This document shows positions 35,633 to 43,947 of a stretch of 64,000 nt of DNA, piece after piece. Source of the DNA: Maribacter_C sp047345145. GTDB taxonomy: Bacteria > Bacteroidota > Bacteroidia > Flavobacteriales > Flavobacteriaceae. The notes beneath the pieces are model-generated. The model saw only the letters and a program-made list of their open reading frames with translations, searched no databases and was not told where the DNA came from. The first letter of the stretch is position 1. The number at the start of each line of letters is the position of its first letter. The position numbers and the translations under genes were made by a program. The DNA lies in assembly GCF_047345145.1 (NCBI RefSeq), contig NZ_JBLFER010000007.1:1-64000 (forward strand). Reading direction: 5' to 3'.

Positions 35633-38600
35633 ATGATTAAAAAATTACTCCTTTTTGTACTCCTATTTTCCTTTTACACTGTTTTGGCCCAAGAGCCCAA
35701 TCGCACCTATGTGCCCGACGATGCCTTTGAACAAGCTTTAATCGATTTAGGATATGATGATGTTTTAGATGATTATGTGTTGACAAGCAATATCAATACC
35801 ATTACCGATTTAGACCTTACTAATTCTAACTTGAATAGTATATTGGGTATTGCAGATTTGACAGGTATTGAAGAATTTATGTCACTAAAAAAACTCGACT
35901 TATATTCTAACCGATCACTTTCTTCGTTAGATGTTACAAATAACAAGGAACTAGAAGAATTAGATATTTCTGAAACTGGAATTTCGGATGTCAATGTAGC
36001 ACAAAATCTAAAGTTACAAACATTTTATGCATTCGAAACCCCATTAGAGAGAATTGATGTAAGTCAAAATTTAGCACTAAAAATTCTTTATATACAATGG
36101 TCACAGATTAGAGAAATTGATGTCTCAAACAATCTCAATTTGGAGGAGCTAACTGTTAGGGGCGATGCCATATCTACGATAGATGTATCCGATAATATCC
36201 TCTTAAGACTTCTAAGTATTGAGGATACTTTTATTACTGAAATCAATCTTTCAACAAACATAGATTTAGAGTATTTAGAACTTTCTGGTAATGAATTAAA
36301 ATCTTTAGACCTTACTAAGAATACTTCATTGAGATTTTTAAATGCCCGCCGCAATGCATTAACCTGCATTCAGGTAGCTGATTTAAGCGCAGCTAATCAA
36401 TGGGAAACCTATATTGATGATGATGACACTTTTTCAACAAACTGTGGCAATACTTCAAACGAACTTACATTTGTACCTGACGACAAATTTGAACAAGCTT
36501 TAATCGATTTAGGGTATGATGATGTTTTAGATGATTATGTGCTTACCAGTAATATAAATACTATCAAAGAATTAACTGTTAGAATCGTCGGACCTGATGT
36601 ACAAGATTTTACAGGTATTGAAGATTTTACTGCCCTAGAGTATTTTGATTGTTCTTCAAACTCGAATACCGAACTTGATGTTTCAAAACTTACTCAATTG
36701 AAAACATTAAATTGTTATAACACCAATCTTTCTGAAATAGATCTTTCAAATAATCTCAAACTTGAATTTCTTAATCTGACTGGTAATACCAATCTTTCTG
36801 AAATAGATCTTTCGAATAATCTAAAACTGGAAACAATTTATCTATGGTCAACTACTCTTCCTGAAATAGATCTCTCTAAAAATATTAAACTTAAATCACT
36901 CTCTCTAGGGTTTACTATTTTTTCTGAAATAGATCTTTCTAAAAATATTGAACTGACGGACCTTATAATAGCAAATCGCAACCTTAAAGTATTGGATCTA
37001 ACGAACAACACCTTATTAAAAAATCTTGAAATGGGGTTTGACAATTATGGCAACCATTTAGGGTTTATAGAAGAATTATACTTACCCGAAAATGCATTTA
37101 TGGATAGGCTTAATATATATAGCTCAAAACTTAAAACGCTAGATCTATCAAAGACCAATATAGACGTATTATCGCTTTCAGGAGGTAATCCTGATTTAAC
37201 CTGTATTAAAGTTGCAGATGTTGATATAGCCCTTGCTCAAAGTAGATGGTATAAAAATGATGAAGCTGAATATTCTTTAGATTGTTCGGCAACAGATACT
37301 TGTACCGCAAACGGCACCATTCTTATGGAGCGCTATGACAATATAAACGGTTCGGCCATATCCGATTTGCTTAATGCGACAAATTATCCCCATACTCCAT
37401 CTCTCAGCTCTGAATTGACTTCGTTTGAGATACAACGAAACCAAGGAGACAAATACGGCGTAAGAGTAAGTGGATATCTTTGCCCCCCGGAAACAGGCAC
37501 TTATTATTTCTATATCGCCGGCAATAATCACACGGAACTAAACTTAAGTACAACAGATGATTCGGCAGACAAAGTGCGCATTGCACATCACAAATCTTGG
37601 GCCAGTAATCGACAATGGGACAAATTCGCAACGCAAAAATCTCAAGGAATTTCTTTAGAAAAAGGGAAGCGCTACTACATAGAGGCTTTAATGAAGGAGG
37701 CAAGTGCAGGTGATAATCTTGCCGTTGGATGGCGAAAACCAAGCGAAGGTGATGGTACGGTAGCTTCTGAGGTAATTCCTGGTAGTGTGCTGTCACCTAG
37801 GGCAAGCGATTTTATTCCAGTTACAGGAATATCGATTTCCCCTTCCCTTACTATTTCAGAGAATGAAATAGCTTCGATTTCCCCTTCGGTTTCACCTTCT
37901 AACGCAAGCTATCCATCTGTAAATTATATTGTTAGTGATGCATCGGTGGCCAGCGTGGATACCAACGGACTTGTTAAAGGCGTTTCGCAGGGCACAGTTA
38001 CAATAACGGCTAAGACCAATGACGGTGGTTTTACCGCACAGGCGGTTGTTACTGTAATTGCTGGCAACCCAAGCACATGCAATGCTAGTGGCACCATTCT
38101 AATGGAACGTTACGATGAAATTGGCGGTTTAACCATATCAAACTTGCTGAACGCAAAGAATTATCCGGATAATCCTTCTAATAGTTCAGAACTTTCAATT
38201 TTCGAGATTCCAAAGAACCAGGGTGATAATTATGGAGTGCGAGTACATGGTTACCTATGTCCACCAGAAACAGGAACCTACTATTTCTACATAGCTGGTA
38301 ATAATCACACAGAGTTAAACTTAAGCACAACAGAAGATTCGTCAGACAAAGTGCGCATAGCACATCACGAATCTTACGCTAGTAATAGGCAATGGGACAA
38401 ATTTGCAACACAAAAATCTCAAGGGATTCTTTTGCAACAAGGGAATAGATACTACATAGAGGCCTTAATGAAAGAAGATGCTTTTGGAGATAACTTAGCC
38501 GTCGCATGGCGCAAGCCAAGTGACGGCAACGGCGAAATGCCAACAGAGGTCTTACCAGGAAGTGTCTTGTCTCCTTTTGCGAATTCAAGTAAATCCCTAA

Positions 38601-38878
38601 CAGCGATAGTTTCAGAATTACCCAGCCAAGACAAAAATGAGCCTGACCTTACGATTAGTCCTAATCCGGCCTCTACTGAAGTAAATGTTGTGGTCAGCAA
38701 TTTTGCAGATGTTGCCGAAATTGAATACACCATCTATACTCTTTCCGGTATTGAAGTACTTTCTTTAAAGGGATATACGGGGCAAATGATAGATGTTAGT
38801 TGGCTGGCAAAAGGAACGTATCAACTTGTAGCACGTTCAGGTTCATGGTCAAAAGCTAAAAATCTGATTGTTAGGTAA
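35633..38878 (+). CDS. LRR/PA14/BIG2 surface protein with type A T9SS C-terminal domain
   Basis: This 1081-residue protein has a signal peptide (ends TVLAQ). Residues about 22-275 and 282-550 are two copies of a bacterial leucine-rich-repeat unit, each opening with FVPDDKFEQALIDLGYDDVL (first copy YVPDDAFEQ). Next come a PA14 domain at about 556-720, a BIG2 Ig-like domain at about 726-808, a second PA14 domain at about 816-975, and a type A sorting domain from about 1006 (ISPNPASTEVNVVV, KGTYQLVARSG). PA14 domains often bind sugars, and LRR arrays bind protein or glycans, so a T9SS-exported adhesin is the likely role. No enzymatic motif is visible. Confidence 0.88.
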   Translation: MIKKLLLFVLLFSFYTVLAQEPNRTYVPDDAFEQALIDLGYDDVLDDYVLTSNINTITDLDLTNSNLNSILGIADLTGIEEFMSLKKLDLYSNRSLSSLDVTNNKELEELDISETGISDVNVAQNLKLQTFYAFETPLERIDVSQNLALKILYIQWSQIREIDVSNNLNLEELTVRGDAISTIDVSDNILLRLLSIEDTFITEINLSTNIDLEYLELSGNELKSLDLTKNTSLRFLNARRNALTCIQVADLSAANQWETYIDDDDTFSTNCGNTSNELTFVPDDKFEQALIDLGYDDVLDDYVLTSNINTIKELTVRIVGPDVQDFTGIEDFTALEYFDCSSNSNTELDVSKLTQLKTLNCYNTNLSEIDLSNNLKLEFLNLTGNTNLSEIDLSNNLKLETIYLWSTTLPEIDLSKNIKLKSLSLGFTIFSEIDLSKNIELTDLIIANRNLKVLDLTNNTLLKNLEMGFDNYGNHLGFIEELYLPENAFMDRLNIYSSKLKTLDLSKTNIDVLSLSGGNPDLTCIKVADVDIALAQSRWYKNDEAEYSLDCSATDTCTANGTILMERYDNINGSAISDLLNATNYPHTPSLSSELTSFEIQRNQGDKYGVRVSGYLCPPETGTYYFYIAGNNHTELNLSTTDDSADKVRIAHHKSWASNRQWDKFATQKSQGISLEKGKRYYIEALMKEASAGDNLAVGWRKPSEGDGTVASEVIPGSVLSPRASDFIPVTGISISPSLTISENEIASISPSVSPSNASYPSVNYIVSDASVASVDTNGLVKGVSQGTVTITAKTNDGGFTAQAVVTVIAGNPSTCNASGTILMERYDEIGGLTISNLLNAKNYPDNPSNSSELSIFEIPKNQGDNYGVRVHGYLCPPETGTYYFYIAGNNHTELNLSTTEDSSDKVRIAHHESYASNRQWDKFATQKSQGILLQQGNRYYIEALMKEDAFGDNLAVAWRKPSDGNGEMPTEVLPGSVLSPFANSSKSLTAIVSELPSQDKNEPDLTISPNPASTEVNVVVSNFADVAEIEYTIYTLSGIEVLSLKGYTGQMIDVSWLAKGTYQLVARSGSWSKAKNLIVR
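37303..38585 (+). repeat. Duplicated PA14-coding segments
   Basis: Segments at about 37303-37800 and 38080-38585 encode two closely similar PA14 domains (both with GTILMERYD, GYLCPPETGTYYFYIAGNNH and RQWDKFATQKSQGI), separated by one BIG2 domain. The strong similarity suggests an internal duplication. Confidence 0.8.
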
Positions 38879-38931
38879 TGTCGCTTTGACGTGCTGTAAA
38901 CGCATTTTAGACACTTTAAAGTAGGGTAGTT

Positions 38932-39966
38932 CTATTTGATGATTAGTTCTTTAAAACCTTCAGTAATAAACTCTTGGGTTTCACCTCTTTCGTCAAAATA
39001 TATTACATAGGCATCCAATGCGCTCTGATTGCTTAAGAATTTAATCGTATCGTCTATATCCATCGCCATAAAAGCGGTAGCATAGGCATCTGCCTCGGCG
39101 CAGGTATCTGCTAAAATATTTACACCTAAAATTTTTCCATTTTTGGTAAAGCCTGTTTTAGGGTTTATGGTATGTACGTATTTCTCTCCGGTAAAGGAGT
39201 CAACCCTAAACTTGCGGTAATTACCTGAAGAAGCCATGGCTCTATTTTTCAGCTGAATTGATACTTTTGCCCGCTCCGCTTCTGGGTCTTGAACTCCGAC
39301 GCCCCATGGTCTTTGATTTACAACATTCTTTCCTTTGGCCACCAGCTCTCCTCCTACCTCCAATAAATAATTTTGGATGTTCTTTTTATCCAACAGCAAG
39401 GCCAGTCGGTCAATGGCATATCCCTTGGCAATAGCGTTAAAATCAAAACGGATATTTGCATTATTCTTTCGAATAGTTTTGGTAGGAGTTAATCTGACTT
39501 TATCAAATCCCACATACTGCATCAAACTATCTACTCGTGTGCTGTCAAGTAAAATTTCTTTTCCAGGTCCAAAACCCCAGGCGTTGACAAGAGTGCCAAC
39601 AGTCGGGTCGAAATATCCATCAGTTTTTTCGTAAATCTCTTTCGATAGTTGAAATACTTCTTGAAACATCTCATCAACAACTACCGTTGAATCTGCTCGA
39701 TTTATTTTCGAAATATCAGAATCAGGAATATAAGTGGACATCGATTTATTCACCGTAGCAAATACGGAATCGATTTCTTTCTGATAGTCCAGTTCTTGAT
39801 TCGCCAAATAGATAATGTTATATGACGTGCCCAAGGCTCCCCCAACGTTTTGGTTTTTATAGATTTTGGATTCTTTTGGGGTGCAAGAGCCTAAAAGAAA
39901 AACCATGAGTAGAATCAATAGATTCCCGCCTACGCGGGAATGACAATTAGATTTTAACCAATCCAT
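38932..39966 (-). CDS. apbE: FAD:protein FMN transferase
   Basis: ApbE attaches FMN to threonines of NqrB and NqrC, whose genes lie just upstream. Core motifs are DFNAIAKGYAID, VHTINPKTGF and the metal-binding DTCAEADAYATAFMAM. Starts at 39990, 39966 or 39906 are possible; 39966 is chosen because it gives a full lipoprotein signal (MDWLKSNCHSRVGGN, hydrophobic stretch, LLGSC), giving 344 residues. The n-region of that signal is encoded by a palindromic repeat, and the start overlaps the end of the upstream 120-residue gene. Confidence 0.92.
   Translation of the reverse strand: MDWLKSNCHSRVGGNLLILLMVFLLGSCTPKESKIYKNQNVGGALGTSYNIIYLANQELDYQKEIDSVFATVNKSMSTYIPDSDISKINRADSTVVVDEMFQEVFQLSKEIYEKTDGYFDPTVGTLVNAWGFGPGKEILLDSTRVDSLMQYVGFDKVRLTPTKTIRKNNANIRFDFNAIAKGYAIDRLALLLDKKNIQNYLLEVGGELVAKGKNVVNQRPWGVGVQDPEAERAKVSIQLKNRAMASSGNYRKFRVDSFTGEKYVHTINPKTGFTKNGKILGVNILADTCAEADAYATAFMAMDIDDTIKFLSNQSALDAYVIYFDERGETQEFITEGFKELIIK
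39922..39941. repeat. REP-like palindrome ATTCCCGC/GCGGGAAT inside apbE
   Basis: ATTCCCGC (39922-39929) and GCGGGAAT (39934-39941) flank the loop CTAC; a TGACA follows. This is the classic form of dispersed bacterial palindromes whose translation reads HSRVGGN. Here it is translated within the signal peptide of ApbE and lies immediately after the stop codon of the upstream gene. Confidence 0.75.
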
Positions 39967-40309
39967 CATAATCAACGATATATTCTTCATTCAAGTAAAC
40001 TGGTAAATTGTAATCAGATGCATTCACCAAACCGACTCCGGCATAAAAAGTATCCGCTTCAAAATTTAGGGCATGATCTCGCATCTTATTCAAATCGGCA
40101 CGAAAGAATTCAATATCTTTTGGATCTCCGGGATATTCGATACTTTTTACAACCACAAAGCTCAACTTTTTATCCTTGGTACAAACAAACTGCGGATTCT
40201 TCTTCAACTCACTATTAACCGCCAAAAATTCGTAGCCGGCCTCTTCCAATTGTTTTCCAACAATATTCATGGCTAAATTATGAAGCTCTTGTTCTGTTAG
40301 TGGTTGCAT
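39947..40309 (-). CDS. Conserved-looking 120-residue protein between nqrF and apbE
   Basis: This 120-residue soluble protein (MQPLTEQELHNLAMNIVGKQLEEAGYEF, QFVCTKDKKLSFVVVKSIEYPGDP) has no signal peptide or transmembrane helix. It sits between nqrF and apbE in an arrangement I recall in other flavobacteria, where it is sometimes misnamed as an NqrF-related protein. It has no ferredoxin or flavin motif. It could be a small accessory factor; the fold (mixed alpha/beta, about the size of a restriction-endonuclease-like or UPF0102-like domain) is a guess. Confidence 0.7.
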   Translation of the reverse strand: MQPLTEQELHNLAMNIVGKQLEEAGYEFLAVNSELKKNPQFVCTKDKKLSFVVVKSIEYPGDPKDIEFFRADLNKMRDHALNFEADTFYAGVGLVNASDYNLPVYLNEEYIVDYDGLVKI

Positions 40310-40356
40310 TTTTACACCTTCATTACTCCCTCCTTCTTAAGAGGCAAACTATCATT

Positions 40357-40386
40357 ATAAAAAAACCGATAGGCTAGCTATCGGTT
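40357..40386 (-). terminator. Intrinsic terminator of the nqr operon
   Basis: A 9-bp perfect stem (AACCGATAG at 40364-40372, complement at 40378-40386) with a 5-nt loop is followed on the minus strand by seven T. It separates nqrF from the 120-residue gene and apbE, which may need their own promoter or depend on read-through. Confidence 0.85.
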
Positions 40387-40456
40387 CTTGTTTTATATAT
40401 TATTTAAACATCCGTATAGCAAGCCTTCTACTGCGCTCAGGATGGCATTCCAATAA

Positions 40457-41764
40457 TTATCCTCCAAAGTCATCAAATCGGATATGCTCATCTGGAATTC
40501 CGAAATCCTCACCCATTTTCTGTACGGCTTTGTTCATCAATGGTGGTCCACAGAAATACAATTCAATATCTTCAGGAGACTCATGATGATTCAGATAATT
40601 GTCAATTACACAATTGTGTATAAACCCGACGAAACCATCACCAGGAGCATCTATATTCTCTTTCACTTTCCAATTGTCCTCCTCCATAGGCTCAGAAAGA
40701 GCTAAGTAGAACTTGAAGTTCGGGAAGTCTTTTTCCAATTGATAAAAATGGTCTAAGTAAAACAATTCTCGTTTCGAACGACCACCATACCAATAGGTTA
40801 CTTTTCTATTCGTTTTTAATGTTTTGAACAAGTGGTATAAGTGCGAACGCATCGGCGCCATACCAGCACCACCACCTACATATAACATTTCTGAATCAGA
40901 TTCATTAATAAAGAATTCACCGTAAGGACCTGAAATTATAACATCATCACCTTCTTTTAATCCGAAGATATACGAAGAAGCTACACCAGGATTTACATCC
41001 ATCCAACCGTTTTTGGAACGATCCCATGGTGGCGTTGCAATACGTACATTCAACATAATCTCTCTTCCTTCGGCAGGAAAAGAAGCCATTGAATAAGCTC
41101 TCTCTACTGTTTCAGGGTTTTTCATCACCAAAGGCCACAAGTTAAACTTATCCCATTCTGCTTGGAATTTATCAGGAGTATCATGCTCTTCTGGGTGTGC
41201 TGTGATATCCATATCAGCGAATTTCACTTCACATTCTGGAATTTCGATTTGAATGTATCCACCAGCTTTGTACCCCATATCCTCAGGAATCTCAACAACG
41301 AATTCCTTGATAAAAGATGCTACATTGTAGTTACGAACTACTTTTGCTGGCCATTTTTTTATTCCGAATACTTCCTCAGGAATGGTAATTTCCATATCCT
41401 GTTTTACTTTCACCTGGCAAGCCAGACGAGCTCCTTGATTTAATTCTTTTTTAGAGAAGTGAGGCGTCTCTGTAGGCAGTGCTTCTCCTCCACCGGAGAT
41501 AACATGGCATTCGCATTGAATACAAGTTCCACCTCCACCACAGGCAGAAGGCAAAAATACTTTTTGATTTCCTAAAGTGGTAAGCAGTGAACTGCCTGAA
41601 CTTACTTCGATTTTCTTCTCACCATTGATAGTAACCGTCACTGGACCCGAAGGAGACAACTTCTGCTTCGTAAATAAAAGCAAAGCCACGAGTAGCATTA
41701 ACAAAAGTAAAAATGCGACTACTGTAATTCCGATTGTACCAAGTGTACTTGTAGCTAACATCAT
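40457..41764 (-). CDS. nqrF: Na+-NQR subunit F (NADH dehydrogenase module)
   Basis: This 435-residue protein has one N-terminal transmembrane helix, a [2Fe-2S] ferredoxin domain with Cys75, Cys81, Cys84 and Cys116, an FAD domain (RAYSMAS, GPYGEFF) and an NADH domain (YVGGGAGMAPMRSHL, FCGPPLM). It oxidises NADH and passes electrons into the Na+ pump. It starts 1 bp after nqrE and is the last gene before the operon terminator. Confidence 0.97.
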   Translation of the reverse strand: MMLATSTLGTIGITVVAFLLLLMLLVALLLFTKQKLSPSGPVTVTINGEKKIEVSSGSSLLTTLGNQKVFLPSACGGGGTCIQCECHVISGGGEALPTETPHFSKKELNQGARLACQVKVKQDMEITIPEEVFGIKKWPAKVVRNYNVASFIKEFVVEIPEDMGYKAGGYIQIEIPECEVKFADMDITAHPEEHDTPDKFQAEWDKFNLWPLVMKNPETVERAYSMASFPAEGREIMLNVRIATPPWDRSKNGWMDVNPGVASSYIFGLKEGDDVIISGPYGEFFINESDSEMLYVGGGAGMAPMRSHLYHLFKTLKTNRKVTYWYGGRSKRELFYLDHFYQLEKDFPNFKFYLALSEPMEEDNWKVKENIDAPGDGFVGFIHNCVIDNYLNHHESPEDIELYFCGPPLMNKAVQKMGEDFGIPDEHIRFDDFGG

Positions 41765-41765
41765 A

Positions 41766-42527
41766 TTAATTCTGTATTATATCGTTATAAGAAACCTCTT
41801 TTTCGTCGATTCCTGCCTGTCCGGCTGGCAGGTCTTTTAAATCTTCTTTTTTCTCTTCTTCAATAGTTTGAACTGTTGTATCCTCAACCTCTGCAGGAGC
41901 TTCATCACCACCTGTCAACATTCCTCCAAAACTCTGGAAACCAATTCCCATCAATCCAGTAATAATAAAGGTTATTCCCAAACCTCTCAAGGGAGCAGGA
42001 ACATTGGAATATCTAATTTTCTCACGGATTGCTGCAATTGCTAGAATCGCTAAGAACCAACCGATACCAGAACTTACTCCGTAATTCAATGCTAAGCCTA
42101 AGGTTTCTATTTCTCTCGCTTGCATAAATAAAGAACCTCCTAAAATTGCACAGTTTACTGCTATCAGTGGCAAAAATATCCCCAGGGAATTATAAAGCGA
42201 TGGAGAGAACTTCTCTACCACAATCTCAACCAGCTGCACCATTGTAGCAATGGTAGCAATGAAGAGAATAAAGGATAAAAAACCTAGGTTATAATCCGCG
42301 TACTCTTCTCCTAACCAAGCCAAGGCACCATCTTGTAATAAATACTTGTCTAATAACCAGTTTAAAGGAACCGTAACCGCTAAAACGAAAATAACTGCTG
42401 CTCCTAAACCCACTGCAGTGGCAACTTTTTTAGAAACCGCCAAGTAAGAACACATTCCCAAGAAGACAGCAAATACCATGTTGTCAATGAAAATGGATTT
42501 AAAAAATAATTCAATATGTTCCATCAT
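41766..42527 (-). CDS. nqrE: Na+-NQR subunit E with a C-terminal extension
   Basis: This integral membrane subunit of the Na+ pump has six hydrophobic helices, with FIDNMVFAVFLGMCSYLAVS near the start. It is 253 residues against about 200 in Vibrio. The extra 50 residues are a charged cytoplasmic-type tail (DEAPAEVEDTTVQTIEEEKK) in which a palindromic repeat encodes LPAGQAG. The tail is unlikely to be needed for the pump core. It lies between nqrD (22 bp) and nqrF (1 bp). Confidence 0.95.
   Translation of the reverse strand: MMEHIELFFKSIFIDNMVFAVFLGMCSYLAVSKKVATAVGLGAAVIFVLAVTVPLNWLLDKYLLQDGALAWLGEEYADYNLGFLSFILFIATIATMVQLVEIVVEKFSPSLYNSLGIFLPLIAVNCAILGGSLFMQAREIETLGLALNYGVSSGIGWFLAILAIAAIREKIRYSNVPAPLRGLGITFIITGLMGIGFQSFGGMLTGGDEAPAEVEDTTVQTIEEEKKEDLKDLPAGQAGIDEKEVSYNDIIQN
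41812..41832. repeat. REP-like palindrome CCTGCC/GGCAGG inside nqrE
   Basis: CCTGCC (41812-41817) and GGCAGG (41827-41832) flank a 9-nt GC-rich loop. The element is in frame with nqrE and is read as LPAGQAG near the C-terminus. It differs in sequence from the element in apbE, so at least two repeat families are present. Confidence 0.7.
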
Positions 42528-42549
42528 AACTCTAAGCTTAAATCGCTAA

Positions 42550-43197
42550 TTAATTTTCTTCTACTAAGGCTGGGTTTTTCATACGTTGCACCCAAATAAT
42601 AATTCCAACCACAATTAATGCTGCTGGTGGGATAATCATAAATCCGTTGTTTTCGTAACCTATTGAATACAATCCTGTTTTTGCTATCGGGTCACCTAAA
42701 ACAGGAAACCCTAAAAGTGTTCCTGTTCCTAACAATTCTCTAAAGAACCCGACGATGATTAAAATAACACCGTATCCTAAGGCATTTCCTATTCCATCAA
42801 GAAATGATTTCCATGGTCCGTTCGCCAAGGCAAAAGCTTCGAAACGTCCCATAATGATACAGTTGGTAATAATCAATCCGACGAAAGCTCCAAGTGTTTT
42901 ACTCAATTCATAGGCAAACGCTTTCAGCACCTGATCTACAATAATTACAAGTGTAGCTACGACAATCAATTGAACAATGATTCGAATCTTCGAAGGAATG
43001 ATATTTCGCATTAACGAAATCACCACATTACCAACACCCAAAACAAAAATAACGGCAACCGACATTACAATCGAAGCCTCAAGTTCTGCCGTAATTGCCA
43101 ATGCTGAACAAATACCTAAAACCTGAATGGTAATAGGGTTGTTGTCTGCAAGTGGGTCAAGAATTAGACCAGCATCTTTTTTTGTTAATAATCCCAT
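42550..43197 (-). CDS. nqrD: Na+-NQR subunit D
   Basis: This 215-residue membrane subunit with six helices (ILGICSALAITAELEAS-type start, LIITNCIIMGRFEAFA in the middle) is a homologue of NqrE in inverted arrangement; together they form the Na+ path and hold an iron-sulfur centre. It begins 1 bp after nqrC. Confidence 0.96.
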   Translation of the reverse strand: MGLLTKKDAGLILDPLADNNPITIQVLGICSALAITAELEASIVMSVAVIFVLGVGNVVISLMRNIIPSKIRIIVQLIVVATLVIIVDQVLKAFAYELSKTLGAFVGLIITNCIIMGRFEAFALANGPWKSFLDGIGNALGYGVILIIVGFFRELLGTGTLLGFPVLGDPIAKTGLYSIGYENNGFMIIPPAALIVVGIIIWVQRMKNPALVEEN

Positions 43198-43198
43198 A

Positions 43199-43945
43199 TT
43201 ACTTTACTCTAATAGTTTCTAAATATCCTTTATACAAATTCAAACTCTCTTTAATCATGGCTGTCACCCCATTTCCGGTTATCGTTGCACCAGCCATTGC
43301 ATCAACTTCATTATCATCTTTTGTCTTATTTAAAGGATCATTATTTCCCTTAACAACACCGATACCCGCATAGCTATCTCCTTTTAAGATAGATTCTCCG
43401 GCGAAGTCATCCATAAAATAGCGTTGTTTGATGTTGGCTCCCAAACCAGGGGTTTCCGCCTTATGATCAAAATAAACCCCTTGCACAGTTAAAGTTTCAT
43501 CTATCGCAACAAAGCCCCAAATAGCATCCCAAAGGCCTTTTCCGTAAAGTGGTAAAATATGATACTTTTTACCATCCTTTTCACCAATAAAAACTGGAAG
43601 CTTCGGTGTCTCACCTTTTTTCTTAGCAGCTAGTTCTTTTTTCAAATCGATTAAAAAGGCTTCGTCATTTTTAGTAATCTCATCACCTTCAATAACCAAC
43701 TGCTCTTTGATGTAGCTCGAAAATTCACTTTCTACTTTATCTTTAGCAATAAAGGTGACACTGGATTCATCATTTTCATTTACGCCCATAGCGTAAAGAA
43801 TATTCTGCTGCTTTTCAAAACGCTCGTTCTCTTTGATTTTAGTACTAAGCCCAGAAGCCAAAAAAGCTAATATTGAACCTACCACTACAACCATAATAGC
43901 TGCAAAGATTACCGTGTAACTATTTTTATCTGTATTGATTGCCAT
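43199..43945 (-). CDS. nqrC: Na+-NQR subunit C (FMN-carrying)
   Basis: This 248-residue protein has one N-terminal helix and an FMN-binding domain. The flavinylation threonine is Thr221 in DAMAGATITGNG; the usual motif is S-G-A-T, and here the first position is Ala. ETPGLGA and the GWDAIWGF-like segment (GLWDAIWGF) are also conserved. It is flavinylated by ApbE, encoded downstream of the operon. Confidence 0.96.
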   Translation of the reverse strand: MAINTDKNSYTVIFAAIMVVVVGSILAFLASGLSTKIKENERFEKQQNILYAMGVNENDESSVTFIAKDKVESEFSSYIKEQLVIEGDEITKNDEAFLIDLKKELAAKKKGETPKLPVFIGEKDGKKYHILPLYGKGLWDAIWGFVAIDETLTVQGVYFDHKAETPGLGANIKQRYFMDDFAGESILKGDSYAGIGVVKGNNDPLNKTKDDNEVDAMAGATITGNGVTAMIKESLNLYKGYLETIRVK

Positions 43946-43947
43946 AA

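Noticed and set aside
37404..37796. A 130-residue minus-strand frame in the LRR/PA14 gene
   Set aside because: Cys/Leu/Tyr-rich composition typical of antisense translation; no start context or domain.
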